Shown one piece after another: positions 21,824 to 33,000 of a stretch of DNA of 64,000 nucleotides. A program made the position numbers and the translations under genes. This stretch comes from Reticulitermes speratus (taxonomy: Eukaryota; Arthropoda; Insecta; Blattodea; Rhinotermitidae). The stretch lies in NCBI GenBank assembly GCA_021186555.1, contig JAJKFL010000004.1, positions 19,620,406 through 19,684,405 on the forward strand, given 5' to 3'. The stretch's first letter is position 1. Each line of letters starts with the position of its first letter. Under the pieces are notes generated by a model, which worked only from the letters and a program-made list of their open reading frames with translations, was not told the origin of the DNA and did no database searches.

Positions 21824-21994
21824 GAGATCTGCGTTCTTCTGGTTATTTTACGTAGCGTAGAATGGTAACTCCCTACCGACAACCTTCTTGGACTGCTTGA
21901 CCCTTGAAGATTGGACCGATGATAGGTTGTCCCGAAATGTCGGTACGGAATTACCATTCTACGCTGCGTAAAATACTAGAAAAGCGTAGATCTC
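21824..21994. repeat. Inverted-repeat element with hammerhead-like centre
   Basis: Arms starting GAGATCTGCG (21824) and ending CGTAGATCTC (21994) pair over about 65 positions, including TTTTACGTAGCGTAGAATGG. The centre holds the motif at 21899-21950. The ends give no convincing target duplication. Confidence 0.65.
21899..21950 (+). ncRNA. Hammerhead-like motif (variant)
   Basis: The order is CTTGAAGA, TT, GGAC, a 12-nt loop, GTCC, CGAAA, TGTCG, GTA. GGAC/GTCC form a perfect four-pair stem II. The first box has an extra T (CTTGAAGA), and one C separates stem II from GAAA. Confidence 0.35.
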
Positions 21995-22139
21995 ACTCCT
22001 GTGAGTTATTTACTGTTCAATATTGTAACTATAGTCTTGTGTGATGTGACGTCGTTTGGTTTTATAGAACGCTGTGAAGGTTTTATTGGAGTCTGCTGTA
22101 CCCGTCTTGACGTCTACCCTGAAGAATGAGGCTGCAACT

Positions 22140-22192
22140 TAATAGTAAATTTGGTACCTATCTACCAAAATACACGTGTCACATCCCAGAAG
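22140..22192 (+). repeat. Family P repeat, copy 2
   Basis: TTGGTACCTATCTACCAAAA followed by TACACG and CACATCCCAGAAG matches copies at 16577 and 51440. CTGAAGA is present upstream at about 22120, but the CGAAAC box is lost. Confidence 0.55.
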
Positions 22193-22433
22193 ATAGTATT
22201 TTAATATGTACCGCTGTGATGACCTTAAATCGCACATGCTTTGCCTAATAGTCTTTGCTTATTTATTTTCCTATAGTTTATTTTAATTGCAGCTTAGCAC
22301 GGACGTGTGCTCAGAGCGTAACATTTGTGACGTGTCCGCTGTTTTATTGTCCTAAAATGTTAAATTTTTTATTACTTTCCAGAAAAACTGAGTATTTTAA
22401 CGTTGAATAAGCTGTATCTGTATCTTAGCAACA

Positions 22434-22706
22434 TATTTTTTTGTGGTGAAGGGCCCCGCAGCAGATGCTACGGATGCACCGCAGCCTTGAGTCTTATTGT
22501 GCAACCCTGTGATGAAGATGATTAGTTTTTTCGTTTTTTTTTCGTGTAATGCAGCACCGGTGGAATGAAATTGACAGGGGAAAACCGAAATACTGGGGGA
22601 AAAACTTGTCCCAGTGCCACATTGTCCACCACAAAACCCACATGGACTGACCCGGACCTCCGCGGTGAGAGGCCGGCGACTAAACGCCTGAGCCATGGCA
22701 CGGCCC
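22434..22706 (-). mobile_element. SINE family C, complete copy with TSD
   Basis: This 273-bp minus-strand SINE is flanked by TAGCAACA at 22426-22433 and 22707-22714. The head is GGGCCGTGCCATGGCTCAGG, followed by a shortened B-box region (CGCGGAGGTCCGGGTCAGTC). The body and 3' region match 6706-7004, ending GCGGGGCCCTTCACCAC and a short A-tail. Confidence 0.92.
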
Positions 22707-22714
22707 TAGCAACA

Positions 22715-24207
22715 GATTTACAATGTATCGTCGTCAAGATATCGTTAGCGGGGAATTTACAGTCGATATTTCGAGTTTACAATTGATAGTGCTCAATACT
22801 CATGCTCAACTGTTTCTTCGTTCGTACCTCAAACAGAGCACAACCTGTCTAAATCAGAAAAACCACAGAGAACACAGACTGCCTCATCTATAAAGAAAAA
22901 TCACAGCGAAAGTTCAAAAGCTTGTGTAGGTCGTTATGTAAGGCGTCTGTCTTATTTGTTCGATTTAACAAAATGTTAGTAAAAATCTCAAATCCGGCGG
23001 CAGTAGGTCTGTTCCATGCTGACGGACGAAACGGACGTGATGAAGTTACAGTTGCCTTTGTCTATAGTTTTTATGCACGGGCCTTATAACTGAATTTCGA
23101 AGATCTATACTCCTGTACCTACAACATTCCACAGTTCACGTTAAAGAGGAAGGTATTCTCCATTTCGTAGTGCAGGTTTTCCAGGTGTGTTCTTCAAGAT
23201 TTCGCATACGTTAGTGACTTTATTGCACATTTTGCACACTTGTTGCGGATACGGACACGCTGATAAGGGTTACAATTTATTCTTTCTTGACGTATGGTAC
23301 ATGCTGGAACAAGAAACGTTTATCTCTTGAGAAGTAAAAATTACAAAACTCCGTATCATGTAATTTGCTCAAATGTTTTGTCACATTATCTCTACTAGTT
23401 CAGAATGCATTCCTAAACACCTTCAATTTATACTCGTATTATCCTCTTAGCATTAAAGTTAAATTTCACTTCACTATAAATTGTATTTAAATTAGAGTTA
23501 TTCTTGTGTATTTAATTTTCAAGTTGAGATAGGATATTGTCAAAACAAATAAAAGGGGCTCATAAAATAAACTTACTGAATTTAGCCTGCTTTTGACTTA
23601 TCTTCAGTTCCGTTTCAATGTATTGTAACTTCTATTAAATTAGACGTATTTGAAAATAGACGTATTTGTTGATCATCTGCATACCTCCTGTTGGAATGTT
23701 GTCATGTATTATGAAGACGGAACATGAACAGCTAGATGTCGAAAATTGCGTACTGACAGTTTTTAGTTTGTCATAATAGGTTATATTGTGCTATAGATGA
23801 AGTCCATTTGCAGACCTCCGACTGCATCCTCTGCCCTTAAAAAAGTTCATCACCACAGAAATAAGTTACAATAGCATGAGGTAGTGATGTCTAAACGTAT
23901 AACCCTCACAACAAGATCTGCATTGCTTAGCTGGGGAACCTGGATGCAGCCTGTTTGAGTGATCCCAGTGCATGACTGCACTCCGGGTGGGCCAGTTGTT
24001 CATTGTAAACCATGAATTGTGGCGATCTGCTATTGCTTCCTGATCACAGTTCGCTTTGTAGGTGTTAATTTCATGCACCCACACGTCTCTTACGGCGCAC
24101 GAGTCTGTTTACGTAATGTAATTCACGCCACAGCACAAGGGCACATAGTTACTGATGATTAACAGGAAAGGTAAGAGACTGAGGCATAGATATATGAACA
24201 GAAATAG
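22715..24207. other. No recognisable feature
   Basis: AT-rich; no gene or recurrent repeat recognised in about 1.5 kb. Confidence 0.45.
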
Positions 24208-24275
24208 CGTGTAATAGTATATTATATTATACTATATTATATTATATTATGCTATGTTATATATAATTATATTTC
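24208..24275. repeat. AT-rich pentamer/tetramer microsatellite
   Basis: Imperfect (ATATT)n and related units, interrupted by single substitutions. Confidence 0.85.
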
Positions 24276-24870
24276 GCTTTTAGACATGTTCTCCGGGTCG
24301 TAAGAGGCGTTATGCTTAAGGAAGAAATTCGATATTTTTGCGAGATTTTAGGGTTGCGTAGCATCGGCGTTGAGCACTCTTGATCTCCTGTTTTGCTACG
24401 TTGTGCATTTAAAATATTTTGACTTTTCGACAAAACGAAGTAACTTCATCTTCAAGGGAGACAGGCCTAGAAGAATTCTTCTGTAACCCACCTGACGTCT
24501 GGATATGTTAAATCCCCGCTACGCATCGTAACATCCCGTAAGAAATTGATCCTTAAATACTGATTCTAAGACACACTTTCTTAAATATTTTTAGCATTCA
24601 AAATATATTACGTATAAATTAATTTAACAAATTAATTTTTTTAATTATTGATGAAGGGAGACATTTCTGGCACATGCCAGCTCCCCTTGTACACATAAGC
24701 TGCCCCGAAACACTGTGTATCACAGTTCCATATTATTTTGTATACATCTGTTCTGCACGGAGTAACCTACAACTTACTTCTCAGTTCTTCTAAATGATGT
24801 ACAAGATATCAGGAATTAACAACCTATAATTAGTTGTTTAATGTTTTATACAATATTATTTGATGTACTT
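24276..24870. other. No recognisable feature
   Basis: Nothing recognised. Confidence 0.4.
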
Positions 24871-24912
24871 AATCCCTGATGATGATCCCTTGGGGATCGA
24901 AACAAAGAGGAG
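24871..24912 (+). ncRNA. Hammerhead-like motif
   Basis: The order is TCC, CTGATGA, T, GATCCC, TTG, GGGATC, GAAAC, AAAGA, GGA. GATCCC/GGGATC is a perfect six-pair stem II with a sequence different from the other copies. TCC/GGA can form stem I. The GTA cleavage triplet appears mutated (AGA), so activity would not be expected. Confidence 0.45.
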
Positions 24913-24995
24913 TGTTTAAAGTGATATTGTAATATAAAATATGTGGGAACAGAATTGTGCATTTTGTTTGTCTGAGTGCTGTGTATTATGTATAA

Positions 24996-25145
24996 AAAGT
25001 TACACTGAAAGTCAGGGCTGAGGGGTTATCACTCCTTGTATTGTAGAGGTCTGGAGGTTTAAAACTCTGCCCGGGGGCCGACCATCATGACTGAGAAGTT
25101 TTTCATGGTTTTCCTATTTTCCTCCAGGCAGTTTCCGGGCTAGTG
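24996..25145 (+). repeat. tRNA-like SINE fragment, diverged
   Basis: GGGGTTATCACTCCTTGTAT, then GGTCTGGAGGTTTAAAACTC and GTTTTTCATGGTTTTCC resemble an A/B-box head and the pyrimidine-rich body of family C. Assignment is weak. Confidence 0.35.
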
Positions 25146-25192
25146 TAATAAATTAGACCAAACCACTTCCTTTAATATTCTTCTAGTTAACT

Positions 25193-25378
25193 TTTTTTTT
25201 CTATGGCTCGACAGCCCTACATGGGCCTGGGCCTCCTCGTTTCGTCGAGGTTTCATGATCACACACATTTGAGGCACACCACATTCGGTAGGACTCCTCT
25301 GGACGAGGGACCAGCACGTCGCAGAGACCTCTACCTGAACACACAACACTCACAAGAGACGTACATCCATGCCCCCGG

Positions 25379-25417
<39 letters not shown>

Positions 25418-25686
25418 TGTCCGGGGGTTTTCCCCTTTGATCCATTTTTGTACTGTTTAAATCCTTTAGTCCTTTATGTCACTTTACGTTCCATATTATC
25501 GTCCTTACAACACAACACAAACGTCCATGCCCCCGGTGGGATTCGAACCCACGATCCTAGCAAGCGAGCGGCCGAAGACCCACGCCTTAGACCGCACGGC
25601 CACTGGGATCGGCTTTCGAACCCACGATCCTAGTAAGCGAGCAGCCGAAGACCCACGCCTTAGACCGCACGGCCACTGGGATCGGC
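25193..25686 (-). mobile_element. SINE family A, outer copy interrupted by a second SINE
   Basis: The whole composite is flanked by an exact 13-bp duplication CTTCTAGTTAACT (25180-25192 and 25687-25699). The outer element matches the copy at 18071-18334: 3' end and body at 25193-25383, head at 25614-25686. The B-box region is split by the inner SINE. The duplication shows the outer copy inserted first and as a unit. Confidence 0.93.
25384..25613 (-). mobile_element. Inner SINE with family A head and a different 3' module
   Basis: On the minus strand this begins with the family A tRNA-Leu-like head (25530-25613) and continues into GCATGGACGTTTGTGTTG. It then diverges completely from other A copies (AAAGTGACATAAAGGACTAA, AAAACCCCCGGACAAGC) and ends in an uninterrupted A31 tail (T31 on the plus strand, 25384-25414). 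The long pure tail points to a recent insertion. Confidence 0.85.
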
Positions 25687-25699
25687 CTTCTAGTTAACT

Positions 25700-26400
25700 G
25701 GGTTTATTTTATAACCTATCATTCTGTTTTACGCAAGTTGAGCTATTGCGAGTATCGATACATAAACCAATAATAAATATGCCCACTAATTAGCATTGCC
25801 ATGGATGACTTGCTTTGACCATTCTCATCAGGTTACACATTTGAACGTGTCTATATAATTTCCGCAATTTCTCGAACATTGAACTTGAGCCATTGTCAAA
25901 CAACAAATAGGCGAGACAGTTTGTTCAGTACACGTGCGGTTAAACTCTCATTGTTGGCCTCATGAAGCAAGATGCGACGGAGAAGAAGCGACTAAGGATT
26001 GATGAGTTTAGATTGGTGCGGGTCCAACTGCTGGTAAAAACATCCACACAATACATTAAACGCTTGGGCACCACGCTGTACATTTCTTAATGGCCACCCA
26101 GTTTTGTTTTTTCATCCATTCGGAATCCTTTACACTAATGCGGAAATGCACTCCGATCCGTAATATGAGATGTAGTCGAAGGTACTTGCAAAAGGAGCAC
26201 AGTGTTTTGCTAACGGTTGAGGATAAATACGGCTAAAGCTTTTAGTCTGTGCTGTTGATGCAAATTTACTGGCTTACAATAATATATGCTATAAACGAAA
26301 AGGAGTTCCGAGCATAATTCATAAAGCCTGCATTGCAAAGGTCAAAGACTGCAATGTTTAGAGAAGGTAACCCGTTGCGTTTCATAAACTAAATAATAGA
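25700..26400. other. No recognisable feature
   Basis: No gene or recurrent repeat recognised. Confidence 0.45.
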
Positions 26401-26592
26401 CACTTTTAGTCAACAAAACTATATTTTGTATAAAAATAGTATTTGCCTTTGTAAAATCTTACATTTTTCGACTGTCTTCCTCTTTTATTTATTCGCGCCT
26501 GATGATGACCCTTAAGGGTCGAAGCATGTAGCATTTTATAGAGGAAAGTATTGTGTTTATAACAGAAGATAATTTTGTTGACTGAAATTGTC
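26401..26592. repeat. Inverted-repeat element with hammerhead-like centre
   Basis: The left arm (26401-26470, with TTTTAGTCAACAAAACTAT) pairs imperfectly with the right arm (26521-26592, ending AATTTTGTTGACTGAAATTG). The motif at 26494-26535 sits at the tip. It resembles the 7.8 kb and 58.5 kb elements in layout but not in arm sequence. Confidence 0.65.
26494..26535 (+). ncRNA. Hammerhead-like motif
   Basis: The order is GC, CTGATGA, T, GACCC, TTAA, GGGTC, GAAGC, AT, GTA, GC. GACCC/GGGTC is a perfect five-pair stem II; GC on each side can start stem I. GAAGC replaces GAAAC, turning the first stem III pair into G-U. Confidence 0.5.
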
Positions 26593-26814
26593 TTTATTAT
26601 GTACAAATACATACAAGTTTTTTACTGTTATTATTATTGTTGTTATTTGGTTTCAGTTTGTTCTTCTTCGAAGCACTTAGTACTGATGTAGCTAGTAGCT
26701 ACAGACCTTAACTACTTTAAATTTGTCGGACATAACTCAAGTTTCGAACTCTCGCCATGTGATAACTTTCTGGATAGAGTTGAATTAGTAGATGGTTTAA
26801 TAATTTAAAGTCTT

Positions 26815-26965
26815 CCTTATGGCTCAGGATAGGGACAGGTGGCGGACTCTTGTGAAAGCGGTAATTAAGCTCCGAGTTCCGTAAAATGCGGGGAATTTCT
26901 TGACTGGCTGAGGAACTGTTAACTTCTCAAAAGGACGTCTTTCCATTGAGTTGGAGTATGTAGTT
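26815..26965 (+). mobile_element. RTE-like LINE 3' fragment
   Basis: The translation reads AQDRDRWRTLVKAVIKLRVP, then a stop and the 3' UTR tail TTGACTGGCTGAGGAACTG, AACTTCTCAAAAGGACGTC. It is the same terminal piece as at 5150-5432 and 42690-43327, heavily 5'-truncated. Confidence 0.75.
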
Positions 26966-27104
26966 ATGTCAGAAGTCCATACATAGTTAAGAACGATACT
27001 GGTTGAAAGAAGGACATTTAAGTGTTGTCTTGAGATAATTTGGGATTCGGTGGCTTACTTTTTCATGGTTGTTATATGCGTTCGCTTTGGTAACAATATG
27101 TTTC

Positions 27105-27350
27105 TGTTTCCTGTGGCCTTGCAGCCCAAATCGGGCGTAGGAAACCTCGTTTTTAAGATTTCTATATCACACCTACCTGGTAGGACTTTTCTAAAAGAGG
27201 GATCAGCCCGTCGCACAGGCCGCTACCTACACAGCACACAACAAACACAACAGACGAACATCCATGCGCTTAACGGGATTCTAATTCGCGATCCGAGCAA
27301 TAAAGCGGCTGCAGACCCAAGCCTTAGCTCGCACGGTCACCGGGACCGGC
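27105..27350 (-). mobile_element. SINE family A, old diverged copy
   Basis: CCTTGCAGCCCAAATCGGGC, AGGGATCAGCCCGTCGCACA, CATCCATGC and TCGCACGGTCACCGGGACCG correspond to the family A tail, body and head. About 25% divergence from 18071-18334 and a degraded B box indicate age. Confidence 0.75.
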
Positions 27351-27712
27351 TCATAACAATAACAATGAACCAATACTGACTGCTCGAGCGCGTATGCCCT
27401 GTAGTTATTTATGTTGGTATGTGTAAAGTGTAGTTAGTTAAGTTGTTAGCTTATAGTTGACTATTTCGCTGGTTTGTACTTGGCCAGTTCCTAACACAGA
27501 CACTCGTCTTCTTAAGCAACTTCGAGTTACGCAATTTTAAAAATGTAAAATAATTTACTAAGTAACATTTTTGAAACGCCCCGAATTTTGCCTTGCGGGA
27601 ATGAAAACACGATGAGACGGTGTTGGAAGAATACTGCTGGGTGATAATACAAGCGGCAGTGAGTTAAAGTTCCAGTGTGTTGGAGTTTGGATTTAAACTG
27701 GACTACCATGTG
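27351..27712. other. No recognisable feature
   Basis: Nothing recognised. Confidence 0.4.
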
Positions 27713-27749
<37 letters not shown>

Positions 27750-27770
27750 GAGTATATATATGTATATAGC
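27713..27770. repeat. (TA)n microsatellite
   Basis: A TA run from about 27719 to 27746, extended by TGTATA and ACGAGTATA variants. Confidence 0.9.
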
Positions 27771-28925
27771 CATGTGCGTACTCAATTCATCTCTGCGCAC
27801 AATTCGACTTGCGCAAGACCTTCCGGATCGTACCTGTTGCCTAAGTCGCGGAGTGTCTGTAGCACATTTGTCTTCATTTTATAACGCGATCAGTGTCTTA
27901 ACTGTGTAGAGTCGATAGTGGCATGATCGGTGAATGATGAATTTGAGCGGATTTTGAGAGATGCCGCCGTGGCCTGGTTGAAGTAGTGTGCTGGCATGTG
28001 CTGCTTGCAGTGAAGAAAACATAACCGTCAGCCATGGGGGTGTTCTTTTCAGAGTATGTCAGTTCTGCAGGCAGCGTACTGAAATTCGAGACGCAAGATG
28101 TACACCTTGATTTACTTTTGATCAGAATCAATCCAGTATTTACGGCACAATATGCCTAAGTCTTCGGTGCATCCGGAGCTTCTGCTGACGTGCCCTTTTG
28201 GGAGATGATCCAGTATTTGATTTTATAAGGAATTATTAGACTATGTGCTATACTCATATTTGTTGGGCTAATTTACTGTGTGGTCCAAATCAGTCCTTAG
28301 ACTGTGTAATAGATCATCAGGCTATACTGACCAGGTGCCTTCGATTCCCGACGTGGGAAAATGTAGAAAAAATAAAGGAATAAATGTACTGTAATATATA
28401 AACTTCAAGGTCATACGTGAATGCAGAATCGCAAAGAACACATTTTGGAAGTATGAAGTTATGAGTCTTCCATTGGAGTACACTCTTCCTTTATCGCTAT
28501 GATTATGTAGACTGGGTACTAAAATGCCTGCAGGTACTGCATATTGCGCCATTTGTCGCTTTTAGTTCTGTTTTGCGTTCTTGTAGCAAAACTGCGTGTA
28601 ACGTCGTATGAGATAATCTCCAGAAAATGTTCAGAAAACTATTTTGAATTCTCAGAAACAGTGTCTAATTGTTTGTACAGATGTTCTTTCTACTTTTCTG
28701 GTGAAATGTTTAGAAGGATTTTTTCTTTACGCAGTAATTAATAGCCTGCAAAAGGAGTGTCTAAACACAGCGAATCACTTAAAACATGTTAGTCTTTTGC
28801 AACCAATTCAGAGACCATGCTAACGAGGTGTATCTTCAGGACTCCATTTACTTTTTATAATAAAGAAGTCATGCACACAAAGGATGTTAGTACCAACAGG
28901 ATGTTATACGTAATTACGATGTGGT
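27771..28925. other. No gene; one weak SINE-like head
   Basis: Around 28280-28360 (plus) CAGGCTATACTGACCAGGTG and CTTCGATTCCCGACG have tRNA A/B-box character. Nothing else is recognised. Confidence 0.35.
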
Positions 28926-28937
28926 ACTGTGATATAT

Positions 28938-29246
28938 ATGGTGCACGCGGTGGCGCAGTTGGTTGAGGCACTGCGCTACAAACCGGAACGTCGCGAGTTC
29001 GATTCCCGATGGTGTCACTGGAATTTTTCATTGACATAATAGTTTCGGTCGCACTATGGCCCTGGGGTCGACTCAGCCTCTAACAGAAATGAGTACCAGG
29101 AATCTTTCCTGGGGGGTAAAGGCGGCCGGTGCGTAGGGCTGACAACCTTACCACCTTCATGTGCCGATTGTCTAAAAATCTGGGAGCTTCAACCTCCTGG
29201 GACCCTAAGGGCCTGTCAAGGCTTGTAATGGGATTGCTTTACCTTT
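28938..29246 (+). mobile_element. SINE family B, complete copy with 12-bp TSD
   Basis: This 309-bp plus-strand SINE is flanked by ACTGTGATATAT at 28926-28937 and 29247-29258. The head is GGTGGCGCAGTTGGTTGAGG and GAGTTCGATTCCCGATGG. The central domain spans about 29058-29190 (GGCCCTGGGGTCGACTCAGC, GGTAAAGGCGGCCGGTGCGT, GGGCTGACAACC). The 3' end is AATGGGATTGCTTTACC. It is the best reference copy of family B here. Confidence 0.95.
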
Positions 29247-29258
29247 ACTGTGATATAT

Positions 29259-29699
29259 GTTATGTGCTGCTGTCCTAATGTCGTTACATTGACGAAGCAA
29301 GGAGAAGAATACGTGCAAAAGTTTAGGGGAAAACCGCTTGGAGAAAGGTCCTTTGAAAAGGAAAAATACTTTTTTTTTTAAGTCGAACATCCTGTTGTGA
29401 CGTGCCAAATTAGACAGAATATAAATGAGAACAGAGGTTTAGACAATGAGATGTTGTGCAAACCATTGCTGTGGTTGGCGGCCCTTGACGTCTATCTAAC
29501 GAAGGAACTTTTATTTCGGCAGTTTAATTAAATAAGATTTGTCAATGTTATTCGAAATTATTGATGCCAAAACTGTATATACTGTGCCTTTTTTATCGTC
29601 ACATCTCGTCTAAATTAGGAAGGAGATTACGCCATCGAAGCGTCCTAAATTATTAAGCCTTATTAAATATGAGGTGTAAAAACTCTTTAAAGGAATACT
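29259..29699. other. No recognisable feature
   Basis: Nothing recognised. Confidence 0.4.
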
Positions 29700-29990
29700 G
29701 CCTGTATAATAATAATAATAAAACTTTATTAACTACAACAGCAAGGGAGATATACATCATTATTGAATCGTTGTGCCTTTAACCAACATCCAGGAACAAT
29801 TGGAAACAGGGCATGGTCCTGACCGTCATGTAATAGGCACATATAATTGTAATTGTAGTGAAAAAACAGAGTAACCGAAAAAAACACTACCAGACATACT
29901 GCTCTATTTAGAGTAGTATGTGTTTTGGCCTTTTGTGTTTATATTTTTTGTACAGCTTGAGTAAGTCCTGTAGGGTGTAGTTGCCAATGG
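29700..29990 (-). mobile_element. Possible LINE 3' end with (TTA)n tail
   Basis: AATAATAATAATAAAACTTT at the left edge, read on the minus strand, is an AATAAAGTTTTATTATTATT polyadenylation-plus-microsatellite ending typical of some LINE 3' tails. A small hairpin (CATACTGCTCTA/TAGAGTAGTATG) lies at about 29897-29923. No protein frame survives. Confidence 0.35.
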
Positions 29991-30024
29991 AACTGCCTGT
30001 ATTGTGACAGGACGTAACAGGAAG

Positions 30025-30115
30025 GTTCACAAACATTTATGCTGCGAATGGGATTCGATCACACAATTCGTGTGTTTGAGCGGCGCTGAGGCCTTGCGCT
30101 GTAGACCACATGATT
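30025..30115 (-). repeat. tRNA-like SINE fragment
   Basis: The minus strand reads GTGGTCTACAGCGCAAGGCC, then GTGTGATCGAATCCCATTCG, with the spacing of A and B boxes. The body is not recognised. Confidence 0.4.
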
Positions 30116-31684
30116 ATTTTCTATCGGTGCCCCGTTCTGACCTGTGACGTCATGTCGCATCCCCTCCACCGTGAGGAGCAACTGGCTGGGTTACCCAGAC
30201 ATCTCCACGTGTGTCTGTGTACTGTCTCCTAGTTGTGGTAAGTACAACAAAACAATTACGTACAAGTGTACAAATGAGGTTACAGGCAGTTGTAGAGCGG
30301 GCTGTTGTTACTTAGGCTTTGTACAGTACTGAGTAGGTTGCTCTGTGAGTCTGGGTTGCTGGCTATTCCGACTGAAGTGTTTCGTGTATTTTGTCAGTAT
30401 CTCCAGTCGAATAACACATACCAGCGTGGTTTCTTAAAGTTTCAAAAGAACCATTCATTACGTTGATTCATTACAAATGCGTTTAATGAAATTCTGGACG
30501 GAAAGGTCACTGTTTAGACTTCCGGCTCGGACGTATCTCTACTGCCCGATTTATTTTGTACTTTTCCGCAGTTCGGCTGGTTTATTTCCGACGTAGTTCC
30601 TTAAGACATGCAACGACAAATTTTTGTCAAATTCATCCACCTTCATTTTTCACGTGTCCTCCCATTCGACGTTGTATAACGTGTTAAAATTTGTCATTAA
30701 GGAAGCAAAGAAACATTATTTTTTAAATTTTGGTCGTGCTGAGTTAACATAAAACCAAAATTGTAATTAAATTATTAATTAAAGTGAAATGTGACTGCAT
30801 ATACAGAGACATAATCTCAGATTTGTTGTTTCAAGTTTCAAATCCGCGTGGTAAAATAAAACATTTTACAAGAAGAAGCGGTTTTGTGCTGTCGTATTTC
30901 TTAGTACGTTTATGTAGCAAGATATGCAATAAAACAGGATTTAGAATCACACGTTTGCCATGGCAGAATTACAAAATACATCACAGTTTTCTTACAACTA
31001 ATAGTGAATGATGACACTTTTAAAAATAAAATGATTATATTTCGTCTATTGTTTATATTTCGAGTTTCAAATGTTCAGAGCGTGCAAACAGAAACAGAAA
31101 ACCCCACTTAAATTATCTGAAAGTGATGTAAATTGTAAATTCACATATTTAATTACAGACGATAGACGAAACATAACTATTATAATTGGACCGTCTGTAA
31201 ATTTCGAATGGGTGTTGCTCAAAATAATAAGGTAATTTAAACATTTTCTTGCACTAATTTATACAGCCCTACTAAAATGTTACATTGCATAGGAGACCCC
31301 AACAATCAAACCCAGCAATCTAAATGCTTGGTCGAAATTGATTTACGTGCGCCACTGGAGTCCTCACAAATCTTTCAAGCCTGTGTGGCTGATTATTATC
31401 GAAGCCAACTAATTATCACACTTTCTAGGGGGCCAAATTCAGTTGCATAACGAAGCCAAATATCTCCAGTTTATGTCAGAAGCAAACCTGTCAGTCTCAA
31501 CATAAATCTGTCAAGAAGGCATAATACCGTCACGTAATTATACCAGCTATTAGCAAGCCTATTGACGTAATTCATTATGACTCTGCAGTAGGGATCAGTC
31601 TTAGTGAGATTTTAGTTTCTATAATTGTTTCGAAGTGTATTTTACGTGCTAATTATGCTGTGAATATGTCATAATATTCATATG
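30116..31684. other. No recognisable feature
   Basis: AT-rich; short frames only, none recognised. Confidence 0.45.
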
Positions 31685-31952
31685 TTGACGATCCCAGTAG
31701 CCGCGCGGTCCCAGCCGTGGGTCTACGGCCGCTCGCTTGCTAGGATTGTGGGTTCGAATCCCGCCGGGGGAATGGATGTCTGTCTCTTGTGAGTGTTGTG
31801 TGTTGTCAGGTAGAGGTCTCTGCTTGGGGCTGATTACTCGTCCAGAGGAGTCCTGCCAAGTGTGGTGTGCATGAGTGTGATAGCGAAGCCTTGATAATGA
31901 GGCCCTGGCCCATTAGAGGCTGTTGCTCCATGGGGGGGGGGGGGGGGGGGGG
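31685..31952 (+). mobile_element. SINE family A copy ending in G21
   Basis: The head GATCCCAGTAGCCGCGCGGT, B box TGGGTTCGAATCCCGCC, body GGTAGAGGTCTCTGCTTGGG and tail GAGGCCCTGGCCCATTAGAG match the 18 kb copy. Where that copy has CCATAC and an A-tail, this one has CCAT and 21 consecutive G residues (31932-31952). The flanks share an imperfect TATG(TG)TTGA-like repeat. Confidence 0.85.
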
Positions 31953-32493
31953 AAAGAAATTATGTGTTGATCCAAAGTGGATACAAGCATTGCTTATCGG
32001 GATAGTGTCGCTTCGAGGGCAGTTATGTCGCCTGTGTTACCATCAAAAGTAAGAATATAAGAGATTCTTTTAATAATGGCTTGAAGTCTGTGCTTTATAC
32101 ATGCTTTCGCTTTTATCGGTAATAATTAAATTTTGTATATTTTCTCTGAGAATAAAAGTGTCTGAAATTTTGTAGTGTTTATCTTACATCAAAAAATATT
32201 TCTCCTCTTTTTACAGTCTTATTTTTTTTGGGCTTTAAAATGTAACATATTTTAGTATAAATTCTTGATAGGGGAAGTGTTCATATATATGATGTAAGAA
32301 GTAAGGAATGAAAAACAACAGCTTAGTAATGTTGGTACATTATTTACATTTGTCAAGAATGGTTTCAAGCCTAATAATCTCCAGACACAATGTTTAATGA
32401 TGACCACTTTCCAGCTTTTGGATTAAAACACCGTAATCTTCGTTATTTAGATGAAAATGCCGACATGTGTAGGATGGGTTTTAAAATATGTTT
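31953..32493. other. No recognisable feature
   Basis: AT-rich; nothing recognised. Confidence 0.4.
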
Positions 32494-32696
32494 GAGGGCC
32501 GTGTCATGGCTGAGGCGGCTATTCGTCGGCCTTGAACCGCAGAGGACCGGGTTGAACCCCAGTCCAGTGCGTGTGGGATTTATGTTGGTGGCATTGGTAC
32601 TGAAAAAGGTTTTCCTCCAAGTGCTTCGGTTTTTCCTTCTCAGTATCATTCCACCAGTGCTCTCTACTCTTTGAATAATTAATTAATTAATTAATG
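32494..32696 (+). mobile_element. SINE family C copy with (AATT)n end
   Basis: The plus-strand head GAGGGCCGTGTCATGGCTGA, GACCGGGTTGAACCCCAG, body GTGGCATTGGTACTGAAAAA and CGGTTTTTCCTTCTCAGTAT fit family C. It lacks the last ~100 bp of the 6.7 kb copy and ends in an AATT repeat at 32674-32696. Confidence 0.8.
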
Positions 32697-32730
32697 ACGC
32701 TGTGTAAGTTTAGCACTTAACTGCTCGGCC

Positions 32731-33000
32731 ATTCCCGATAGCCGCGCGGTCTAAGGCGTAGGTCTGCGGAAGCTCGCTTGCTGGGATTGCGGATTCGAAT
32801 TCCGCCGGGGACATAGAAGTTTGTCTTTTGTGAATTTGGTGTGTTGTACAGGTAGAAGCTTCTCAGACGGGCCGATCCCTTCTCCAGGGAGTCCTGCCGA
32901 GTGTGTTTGTGTGTCACTGAGTGTGATCAGGCACAAGAATAACTCTCTACTCCTACAATGAGTAGGTAGAAGTGGCCAGACAAAGAAAGAAAGAAAGAAA
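32731..33000 (+). mobile_element. SINE family A head with a third kind of 3' module
   Basis: The head (CCCGATAGCCGCGCGGTCTA, GGATTCGAATTCCGCCGGGG) and first body half match family A as far as AGTGTGTTTGTGTGTCA. After that the sequence is unrelated to the 18 kb tail (TACTCCTACAATGAGTAGGT, AGTGGCCAGAC) and ends in (AAAG)n at 32981-33000. It lies 35 bp after a family C copy in the same orientation. Confidence 0.8.

Noticed and set aside
25510..25686. Tandem tRNA-Leu gene pair
   Set aside because: Both heads belong to nested SINEs and lack the full tRNA acceptor and anticodon structure.
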